DNA of 57,418 bases. It comes from a virus. Shown one piece after another: positions 46,719-53,874 of this stretch. The stretch covers positions 1,127-58,544 of the IMG/VR virus record IMGVR_UViG_3300029319_008709; one strand, written 5' to 3'. The notes below the pieces were generated by a model. That model was not told the origin of the DNA and did no database searches. It saw nothing but the letters and a program-made list of their open reading frames with translations. The position numbers were made by a program, and so were the translations under genes. Position 1 is the first letter of the stretch. Each line of letters starts with the position of its first letter.

Positions 46719-47367
46719 TGTAGTATCCTCCCACTACCATCGGGATGCCCTTGCTGGTAGATGTTTTGTGAAAGTCAGGATCATAATATTTTTTGGGCAA
46801 TATGCGAAAATCCATGCTCACCCTCGTGTTGCCTGTATCGTTTAATTTATTTCCATGAGTACAAGTATTTCCATTAAAAACTGCAAATTGACCCTTACAC
46901 ATATTCATTGGATGATAGTCTCCCAAGCCGGGTACAGACTCGATCCATATTGCACTACTATCTTTCATATCTGTAAGGGCTAAGACAATATTAATTTCTC
47001 CCAATTGGTGGTTGTAATCATAATCGCGGTGATATTCGCCAACAGATTTATTATTAGGAACCTGAACTCGAAACGTGGGCTTAGCCTGAAATACAAAATC
47101 AGAATGACCCATAACTGAAACAACTGTATCTGATATAAAATTATTGTACATCATCTCGAATTCTTTCCAGCCTTTGTTTAGCTTATGATAAAAAACTTTA
47201 TGGAACCACGTTTCATTATCATTTTCAAAATTTACAATTCCATAAGACTCTTCAGGAGGAAGCACCAAGTGAAGTTGCTCTAACGAATTAGCTCCCTCAA
47301 AGAGTCTTAAGATCATTGAAGAAAAATTGTATTTTTCATGATCGTAATTTTTAATAACTTCCGGCAC
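46705..47367 (-). CDS. 2-oxoglutarate/Fe(II) oxygenase, StrG/PhyH-like
   Basis: The 220-residue protein shows the 2OG-Fe(II) facial triad: YHRDYDYNH (His113, Asp115), CTHGNKLNDTG (His171) and RVSMDFR (Arg182 for 2-oxoglutarate). It is similar to small hydroxylases in antibiotic-sugar and capsule loci, such as StrG. It would hydroxylate or desaturate a sugar, lipid or other acceptor. The start is GTG 47367. It overlaps the formyltransferase gene by 14 bases and follows the GT at 47369. Nothing in the sequence tells the substrate. Confidence 0.78.
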   Translation of the reverse strand: MPEVIKNYDHEKYNFSSMILRLFEGANSLEQLHLVLPPEESYGIVNFENDNETWFHKVFYHKLNKGWKEFEMMYNNFISDTVVSVMGHSDFVFQAKPTFRVQVPNNKSVGEYHRDYDYNHQLGEINIVLALTDMKDSSAIWIESVPGLGDYHPMNMCKGQFAVFNGNTCTHGNKLNDTGNTRVSMDFRILPKKYYDPDFHKTSTSKGIPMVVGGYYSENR

Positions 47368-47368
47368 T

Positions 47369-48199
47369 CTATCTTACACCCATAAAAAAGTTTCGAATAA
47401 AATTGTCGTCCCTTAAAATGTACTGATACACAAGTTCAGACAAGCTACCATTAAAATTTGGTATACTAGGATACCTTAAATCAAGATCACAGTATTTGAT
47501 GTCTAACTCATCAGTATCGTTCAGTCCCGTTCGACTCCAAACATCAAAAGAATCGTAAACATTGGGATTACCGCTAGAAGATCCATGATGGTATACTAAA
47601 TCACCGTAGACACCAAAGAACAATGGGTGGACATCTACCTTGTTGCTTCTATACAATCCTCTTGTTGTGTATCCATTTTCCTCAAGCCAAAACTTCAATA
47701 ACGGTCCATAAGCTAAAACACCCTTCTGTACATCTCTTTCCCAACTTAGATTATTATCAAGCCAAAATTTAGCTTTAGCGGCGACAAACAATAAGTGAGG
47801 ATATGGCTTATGGTCGTCTGGCAGTAACGGTTCTAGGTTCTCTGTTCTGTAAACACAGGACAAAGCATTGTCCACCAAATGGGAGCGGACTTGCTCATCC
47901 CAATCCGCTATTGGAAAAGCATCCCCATCTAAAAATAGGAGAATATCATCCTCATGTATTTCTTCTCTATCTTTAATCATTTCTGTCAGGTAGTTCATCT
48001 TGACACCATGATCGTTTTTAACTCCAGAAAGATCAAAGAAATAATGTTTTGTAAAATATTGTTTTTCTCCATGAGTTTTTGACACTTCTGAAAGACCGCA
48101 ATACACCTTATAGTCTGTCCCTGTGTACTTCTGAAGATATTTTGCTTGCAGGTTTAGAAACCTATCATGCTTGTGGTGGTTTGTGATTACATATATCAT
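47369..48199 (-). CDS. Glycosyltransferase, GT-A fold
   Basis: This 276-residue protein starts MIYVITNHHKHDRFLNLQ and contains ILLFLDGDAFPIADWD, a GT-A DxD (about residues 91-93) that binds the metal and nucleotide. It continues with LLKFWLEENGYTTRGL and VYHHGSSSG, a late His that often completes the metal site in GT-A enzymes. It is likely a single-domain cytoplasmic transferase, with no membrane segment. It starts in an ATGA overlap with the short DegT gene, so the amino sugar produced there may be its donor. Family number and sugar are not known. Confidence 0.75.
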   Translation of the reverse strand: MIYVITNHHKHDRFLNLQAKYLQKYTGTDYKVYCGLSEVSKTHGEKQYFTKHYFFDLSGVKNDHGVKMNYLTEMIKDREEIHEDDILLFLDGDAFPIADWDEQVRSHLVDNALSCVYRTENLEPLLPDDHKPYPHLLFVAAKAKFWLDNNLSWERDVQKGVLAYGPLLKFWLEENGYTTRGLYRSNKVDVHPLFFGVYGDLVYHHGSSSGNPNVYDSFDVWSRTGLNDTDELDIKYCDLDLRYPSIPNFNGSLSELVYQYILRDDNFIRNFFMGVR

Positions 48200-48813
48200 T
48201 TCGAGTTGCCTTTGTCTTTAAATAACGTAAATTCTGTAAGATCGCGGTATGGAGGATCTTCTGGTATGTCTGGTACATGTTCAGGGTAATTCTGCATAAG
48301 CATAAGACCTCTAACAGCCTGCTCAGGAGTCATATACATGTTCCATCCCATGGAATCAATATCGTCGTCCTGATATCTAATTCCCTCACTCCTGCCTTCA
48401 TATCGTGCTTCTCGCACCCAATCAACAAGCTCTTTATTATCAGTAAGGATCATACCGCCTTTTCCAATTTTAAGATGCTTTTTAATGTGAAAAGATAAAC
48501 ACATATGAGATCCCGGGATGTACATGCCAGAAGTTAGACGCTTCGCAGCATCCCAAATAGGATAGGGTTTTAACTGATATGCCCCCTGCCACTTGACGTC
48601 CTCAAAATGAACTGTTCCGCCGGCCTGTATAATTGACTGTGGCACAGATAGATATGTTCGTCTTGGTATCGTAACATCTTTTACACCGAAATATTCACAG
48701 CATAAAAAAATAGCATTTGTGCAATTGTTTACAGAGACAGCATAAGGGGCACCAGTATAGTCTGCCATCTCCTCTTCAAACATTTTTACAATTTTATATG
48801 GATTGTGTCTCAT
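48196..48813 (-). CDS. Compact DegT-type PLP aminotransferase
   Basis: The 205-residue protein has recognisable DegT core motifs: VNNCTNAIFL near residue 28 (PLP phosphate), YPIWDAAKR with the Asp88 ring contact, and LSFHIKKHLKIGKGGMI with Lys112 as the likely Schiff base. Full DegT enzymes have about 360-400 residues, so the C-terminal small domain is mostly missing, and the large domain also looks shortened. It ends cleanly at an ATGA overlap, and both ends are coupled to neighbours, so it is not an obvious frameshift fragment. It may be a minimal enzyme, a partner of the full-length DegT at 44487, or a decayed but translated copy. Confidence 0.7.
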   Translation of the reverse strand: MRHNPYKIVKMFEEEMADYTGAPYAVSVNNCTNAIFLCCEYFGVKDVTIPRRTYLSVPQSIIQAGGTVHFEDVKWQGAYQLKPYPIWDAAKRLTSGMYIPGSHMCLSFHIKKHLKIGKGGMILTDNKELVDWVREARYEGRSEGIRYQDDDIDSMGWNMYMTPEQAVRGLMLMQNYPEHVPDIPEDPPYRDLTEFTLFKDKGNSK

Positions 48814-49204
48814 TATTTTTTTCCAATATGTAATATTGCTTTATAAATCCGCATTTTTCAAACAATTTTAAGCTAGCTTTGTTTTCCACTTTAACTTTCG
48901 CATATGCCTGTGGGTCGAGCTTCATTATATTTTCTATCATGAAGGCTCCTACACCTTGCCCTTGGAAATCCGGATGGGTCGCGACTCTGATATCGTGATT
49001 GATTACGCCAACGTATCCTGCAGGAGTGCCTTCCACAGTACAAATATAATACAAATGACCGTACTTTTTCATATATATTTTATGATTGTCGGGTTCAATG
49101 TGCTCTTGTTGAATAAAACCCTGCCTTACGCCATCCATATTTCTTAATTGTCGGATGAATTCCCAATAATCTTCTCTATTCTTAACAAAAAGTTTTAGCC
49201 CCAT
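48794..49204 (-). CDS. GNAT-family N-acetyltransferase
   Basis: The 136-residue protein has GNAT motif A, RVATHPDFQGQGVGAFMI (residues about 73-90), binding acetyl-CoA through QGQGVG, and motif B, VENKASLKLFEKCGF. GNAT enzymes in capsule loci acetylate amino sugars, so it may act on the amine introduced by the adjacent DegT enzyme, as an alternative to formylation. It overlaps the upstream and downstream genes by 10 and 20 bases. Protein or other small-molecule acetylation cannot be excluded. Confidence 0.82.
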   Translation of the reverse strand: MGLKLFVKNREDYWEFIRQLRNMDGVRQGFIQQEHIEPDNHKIYMKKYGHLYYICTVEGTPAGYVGVINHDIRVATHPDFQGQGVGAFMIENIMKLDPQAYAKVKVENKASLKLFEKCGFIKQYYILEKNNETQSI

Positions 49205-49992
49205 TGGTCTACTTGACTCCCAAACGGACTACCAGAATTTAGCCAGTAAGATGTAAGATACCCCCTTGTGTGTTTCCAGCCCTCCAAGTCCAACAGAGGG
49301 TTCAAGCAGGAGCCAATATCTAAAAATGTATTATTATTGTTATCTTTAAAGCATTCATAAATGACATAATTGGTTAATGACGCCGCAGAACAAAGTATAA
49401 CAGCATCTTGTATATTGTTATTGCTAATGTAGTTTTTTACTTCATCTACTGTATCGTAGTTATTTATCATGCAGTTTGATCCAATAATAAAGCTGTGGTC
49501 TACTTGAAATGGAAGCTTGCTAACGTTGGCGTTCTCGTTAACAACGTATAATACTTCACGATCCACGAGCGCTGGGATCATCTCTTCAATAAATCTTTTA
49601 TAGTTTGCATTAATGAGCAAATTAGCGTAAGTTAAATTTTCGTGATCGCCGCCATGACAATCAATCATCCAATCAAAGTTTTCTTTACCAACATGACCAT
49701 CTGTAGAGGTGCATATTCCCTTATAATAATGATCTTGATTGTGAATGTAAGATTCCATCAACTTATTGCGATAAAACCCATGCTGTTCAGGGTGGAACTC
49801 TTTTTGCTCCTCTATCGTGTAGATATTTGAGCCCTTAACATCTCCCGTTACATAATGATTTTGAGCCAAAACAACAGTTTTGTTTTGTAGTATGAATAGC
49901 TCACCATCAGAAAATCTAGTAAATGCAAAGTTTTCCTTATTTTTCAACTTGTTTAGCAGAAAGTCAAATGACTTTTTATAATCCTTCAGCAT
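49195..49992 (-). CDS. GT-D-like glycosyltransferase (putative)
   Basis: The 265-residue protein contains AFTRFSDGELFIL (residues 23-35), similar to the RFGDGE motif of the GT-D fold transferases once called DUF1792. It also has a later segment LDIGSCLNPLLDLEG that fits the conserved Asp of that family, and NQDHYYKGICTS mid-way. No DxD of GT-A or E-x7-E of GT-B is seen. GT-D enzymes extend glycans on glycoproteins in some bacteria. It starts in a TAATG overlap with the WecB gene, so UDP-ManNAc could be its donor. Confidence is moderate because the match is from the motif alone. Confidence 0.55.
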   Translation of the reverse strand: MLKDYKKSFDFLLNKLKNKENFAFTRFSDGELFILQNKTVVLAQNHYVTGDVKGSNIYTIEEQKEFHPEQHGFYRNKLMESYIHNQDHYYKGICTSTDGHVGKENFDWMIDCHGGDHENLTYANLLINANYKRFIEEMIPALVDREVLYVVNENANVSKLPFQVDHSFIIGSNCMINNYDTVDEVKNYISNNNIQDAVILCSAASLTNYVIYECFKDNNNNTFLDIGSCLNPLLDLEGWKHTRGYLTSYWLNSGSPFGSQVDQWG

Positions 49993-50984
49993 TAAAAACC
50001 CTCTGACAAAAGAACGTTACGAATCTTAACCCCTGAATGTCCATCTCCATATGGGCATTCGCCTTCCGGGATGTGATCATCAATTAATGATATAAAGTTA
50101 TCCCTTAAGTTTAAGGGTGTAGAAGTTACTGAGAACGTTCCCATTCCTTCTATTCTTTCAGTGTACTCTCTGCAAACGATGCATTTCTTCCTTAAGAATG
50201 AAGACTCTTCTTGTAGTCCTCCAGAGTCAGTAATAACAAGCCTACTATTAGCCAAAAGATCTATAAATTCATTATGCGGAAGTGGATCGACCACCTTAAC
50301 CTTTTCTAACAAATCACGGTGCCTCTGCACATTGGGGTTTGGGTGTATTGGTAGTATAAACTCGTACTGAGGGAATTCGTTCGCCAAATCTTCAAGTGCT
50401 AAGAACCACGTATTCATTATCGGATGGTTCTCTCTTCTATGAAGCGTGACTGTCACTTTATTCTGATAGCTGGTTTCCACCTCTGTGAGGTGATCTAAAA
50501 CTGTGTTTCCTACGACAAATATCTTTCCATCAACTTTTTCAGATCTTAGGTTTTGTGCTGACTCTTCTGTGGGACACAAATGAAGATCGGCCATAATTGA
50601 CACTGCTCTTCTATTAAACTCCTCGGGATAAGGGTGATCGATGTTATAAGAACGAAGTCCAGCCTCAAGATGAATAATTTTTATCCTCCTATGGAACGCC
50701 CCTAAAGCAATTGCAAAAACTGAGGTCGTATCCCCCTGTACCAAGACAGATGATACTCCATCAAATATATCCGGATTGGTGTTCATTAGGCTTTCCACAA
50801 TCGAATCGAGCCTATTTGGTCCGTTTACTATTGCTAGCTCTGTAATATCTTCATTAATATTGCTTAATAGATCTACATGTTGACCCGTAAAAAGTAGCTT
50901 GTAATCTATATGCCCCCTGATTGCTTCCAGAACTGGCTTAATTTTTACATACTCAGGTCTTGTGCCAAAACATATTAACATCAT
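49992..50984 (-). CDS. wecB: UDP-GlcNAc 2-epimerase (non-hydrolysing)
   Basis: The 330-residue enzyme shows WecB signatures: CFGTRPEYVKIKPVLE (5-20), TGQHVDLL, VQGDTTSVFAI (Asp85), HLEAGLRS (Glu107), HPYPEEFNRR and TDSGGLQEES near the end. It interconverts UDP-GlcNAc and UDP-ManNAc, a GT-B-like reaction by anti elimination. It is somewhat shorter than WecB (376 in Escherichia coli). A nucleotide-sugar dehydrogenase is present 8 kb downstream; together they could make UDP-ManNAcA as in enterobacterial common antigen and capsules. Its start is ATGA-coupled to the two-domain glycosyltransferase. Confidence 0.92.
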   Translation of the reverse strand: MMLICFGTRPEYVKIKPVLEAIRGHIDYKLLFTGQHVDLLSNINEDITELAIVNGPNRLDSIVESLMNTNPDIFDGVSSVLVQGDTTSVFAIALGAFHRRIKIIHLEAGLRSYNIDHPYPEEFNRRAVSIMADLHLCPTEESAQNLRSEKVDGKIFVVGNTVLDHLTEVETSYQNKVTVTLHRRENHPIMNTWFLALEDLANEFPQYEFILPIHPNPNVQRHRDLLEKVKVVDPLPHNEFIDLLANSRLVITDSGGLQEESSFLRKKCIVCREYTERIEGMGTFSVTSTPLNLRDNFISLIDDHIPEGECPYGDGHSGVKIRNVLLSEGF

Positions 50985-52600
50985 GATAACTTAACTCCTC
51001 TTACAGTTTCCCATCCCTTTGACAATCCCGTTTGTACGCACATATCTCTTTCAGAGAAAAACTGCTGATGAGATACAGAAGAATTTGTAGAGGTAGCCTT
51101 ATCATCAATACCTAACTCATTCCCCATAACGGACCCATGGAGGCTCAGATCGGCTGCTGGGTGCGGTGGACAGTAGGTTTTGATGTCCCCATATACCTTA
51201 GCCATAAAAGCGAACTGTATGTCCTCTCCGTTGTCCCAGGTGACTGGCTTCTCTTGCCATAAAAATCTTAACCATTCTCTCTTGAAAAACCATGCGTGCC
51301 CTACCAAATCCACCTCTGTTGTGGTTTCATTCTTAGTTGGCCAACCACATCGATCATGGTTAACATAACGATCGCTCTTTAGAATAATGCCGGCGCTTCC
51401 CAAAATACCCTCATTTGTTTTCATAGTATCCAAACAGTTTTCATGCCAGCGACTCCCTGGAACTGTATCATCATCATATATTGCAACGTATTCTGTATTG
51501 GCTAAAAGTGCAGCCGCAAACCTACCATAAAACTTCCAGTTAAAATCATTATTGAAAACGCGATCCACTCCCAATGATGATGGATCAAAATCTTTATTGT
51601 CTTCGTGATAGTTTACCCAAAGCCAAATTTGCTTTGGAGGAACAGACTGTGCCTTAAGGGCTTCAACCTGCATTTTTAGATTGTATGGTCGCCTATAGCA
51701 GTTAAGAATAACTGTGATATCGCCATCAGCTACGGCAGTCTTTTCTGGCAGACCTGTCGTCTCCTCAATCAGGGTGACAATTTGATCTCTTCTGGCGTCA
51801 ACAAAATCTATTAATTCCTCACCTTTTAGCTTTTTAAACCACGGCTCATAGGTACAGCCATTATTATTGTTTGTGACAATTTTACAACCAAGCATACGAG
51901 CTTCTAGAATTATTCTGCTGAATGTCTCTAGTGTCTGCGGGAAGAATACAAACGAACTATACTCTCCCAAGCACTCTATAAAATTATCGTAACTTTTCTT
52001 CTCTTGTAAATCAAAAGCTAACTCTTTCTCCTTGCAATACTTAATAGCATCCGGTGTTCCTTTAATCTTGTTATTATCATTAATAATATAAGCTTTATTG
52101 TTTTTATCTTTAATTGAATTCTTAATCTTTTTTAGCTGGTCGGACGTCCACAATGAACACCCTAAGTTGACTACATTATCAATCTCTAAGTTTAGATGCA
52201 AAACCTCAGCATGCTTTACAGATTGACAAAACACATTTTTAGCTGCACTATAAAATGCTTTATTTATGATAAATTGAGGGGGTGCTTTAAAGCCTGCAAA
52301 CACTGATGGGTTTCTGGTTCTTAGGTATTTGTGATCATGCTCCATGATCGAATAGAGACCCGGATTTAGGGTAAGATATTTTTTAACTTCCTCACTTAAA
52401 GTCACAAAATTAGAAATTAGAAATGTAAAACCACAGTCTTTATACAACTGAATATGCTTTATTGTTACTTCTCTGGACTTGAAGGAGCACACTTTCACTC
52501 CTCTTTCGCGAAGTTCGGAAATTAATACATCATCACAAATTTCGCCGCCGCCATTAATTTCATTAACAAAAAAATCAGATATAAAAACTAGTTTTTTCAT
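50981..52600 (-). CDS. Two-domain glycosyltransferase (GT-B-like plus GT-A/GT2-like fusion)
   Basis: The 539-residue protein joins two transferase halves. Residues about 1-285 resemble a GT4-type GT-B enzyme that lacks a full N-terminal acceptor domain: KKLVFISDFFVNEINGGGE and FVFFPQTLETFSRIILEARM with the E-x7-E region. Residues about 293-539 are GT-A: ITVILNCYRRPYNL, YVAIYDDDTVPGSRW with DDD 376-378, and DLVGHAWFFKREWLRFLW. The combination could add two consecutive sugars. It overlaps genes on both sides in ATGA junctions. The GT-A half resembles exostosin/GT64-like sequences more than typical GT2, but that is by eye. Confidence 0.7.
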   Translation of the reverse strand: MKKLVFISDFFVNEINGGGEICDDVLISELRERGVKVCSFKSREVTIKHIQLYKDCGFTFLISNFVTLSEEVKKYLTLNPGLYSIMEHDHKYLRTRNPSVFAGFKAPPQFIINKAFYSAAKNVFCQSVKHAEVLHLNLEIDNVVNLGCSLWTSDQLKKIKNSIKDKNNKAYIINDNNKIKGTPDAIKYCKEKELAFDLQEKKSYDNFIECLGEYSSFVFFPQTLETFSRIILEARMLGCKIVTNNNNGCTYEPWFKKLKGEELIDFVDARRDQIVTLIEETTGLPEKTAVADGDITVILNCYRRPYNLKMQVEALKAQSVPPKQIWLWVNYHEDNKDFDPSSLGVDRVFNNDFNWKFYGRFAAALLANTEYVAIYDDDTVPGSRWHENCLDTMKTNEGILGSAGIILKSDRYVNHDRCGWPTKNETTTEVDLVGHAWFFKREWLRFLWQEKPVTWDNGEDIQFAFMAKVYGDIKTYCPPHPAADLSLHGSVMGNELGIDDKATSTNSSVSHQQFFSERDMCVQTGLSKGWETVRGVKLS

Positions 52601-53874
52601 TCGAATTCCAAAACCAACTCGTTACTTTCCTTTTCTTCTAATGTCTCAATCGAGGACGAATCAAACCCTAGCACAGAATCAACAAATTGTTTGTGAATCT
52701 TATCGTGAGAAAATTTATCTAAAATATACTTTTGAAGAGATTTAGCCTTCTCACGGAAATGTTTTTCTTTATCTAAACTTTCCTGTAGAGCGCGTTTAAA
52801 GGATGACTCTTTTGCATATGCCCACTTAGCATCCTCAACAATAACATTGTTCCAAACAACTTCTTTCTGAACTTGTCTGATGTCATAGTCCACAGGTATC
52901 ACCATAGGCACCAGCTTTCCCTTCTTGTTTGGTTTGCAAATAAAGTCCATCTGTCCGGACCATGTGACTGTGATTAGCGGTAGTCCATGACATGCAGCCT
53001 CGAATAAGGGAAGCCCAAACCCCTCGCCGTGACCAATATTGATTAAGGCTTTCATTGTTGGGTGCTCATATAGCCATGCTAGACCGCCCGCGGGCAGCTC
53101 TCCATGAATTAAATAAACTGAGCACTTACGCTCACCTAGTGAATCTAATAGAATCTGCAGTCTATTTTGAGTAAACTCTCTATCCATTACAGTGTCTGAG
53201 GCTGTATTCGTTTTTACAACAAGCCCAACATCAGGATCATCTTTAAACTTTTCTACAAACCATTTAATGGTGTTTTCCAAGTTCTTTCGGGCGCCCCATT
53301 GAGAAATGGTAATAAAATTCTTGCTAGTCTTAAAATCAATATTAATTTCATTGGGCTCCGATACACGGACAGGATAGTTGATAGACTCCACAGGGACTTG
53401 AAGACCCCAACCTTTGTGTTCATTACCGGCCTGATCACGAAGATCATACTTCGTCTGTTCAAAAACCTTTTTTCCGTGCTCTGATACGGTAATAACTTTA
53501 TTAACTGCTTCGTTTGCTTTCGCAATCCACTCAGGCGCTACTTTTGTGGTTTCAATGCCAGCCGTATACCCAATGTTGATGGGTGCGATGGCTTCAAATT
53601 CGTTTGGTATTGTAACTTGTATCGATATGTCGAAAGCTGGTTGATTGTTGTTTTGCTGAATATGTATCGCGGTTCTATGCAGCGCTTCCCTTATGTAGTT
53701 TGTCTCTTCAGTAACTTCTGACTGCTGTCCTGTTCTCCCCCAAGGAATGTTCACTAGGTGAATATCAAATAAATCCTCGCGGGACCGGAGAGCCTTAAGA
53801 ATACATCTCGCCTGCTCGCCATAACCAGACCTAGATAACACAGGACCCTTAATTAAAACCTTTTTCTTAAACAT
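52597..53874 (-). CDS. GT4-family glycosyltransferase
   Basis: The 425-residue GT-B protein has an N-terminal acceptor domain and a C-terminal GT4 donor domain with EGFGLPLFEAACHGLPLITV, the E-x7-E signature at about 283-291. An unusual N-terminus begins FKKKVLIKGPVLSRSGYGEQ. The protein has no membrane helix and probably works on a cytoplasmic acceptor. It starts in a TAATG overlap with the upstream GT4 gene, so the two may be sequential enzymes. The sugar donor cannot be read from the sequence. The C-terminal tail ends in an acidic run with EEKESNELVLEFE. Confidence 0.85.
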   Translation of the reverse strand: MFKKKVLIKGPVLSRSGYGEQARCILKALRSREDLFDIHLVNIPWGRTGQQSEVTEETNYIREALHRTAIHIQQNNNQPAFDISIQVTIPNEFEAIAPINIGYTAGIETTKVAPEWIAKANEAVNKVITVSEHGKKVFEQTKYDLRDQAGNEHKGWGLQVPVESINYPVRVSEPNEINIDFKTSKNFITISQWGARKNLENTIKWFVEKFKDDPDVGLVVKTNTASDTVMDREFTQNRLQILLDSLGERKCSVYLIHGELPAGGLAWLYEHPTMKALINIGHGEGFGLPLFEAACHGLPLITVTWSGQMDFICKPNKKGKLVPMVIPVDYDIRQVQKEVVWNNVIVEDAKWAYAKESSFKRALQESLDKEKHFREKAKSLQKYILDKFSHDKIHKQFVDSVLGFDSSSIETLEEKESNELVLEFE

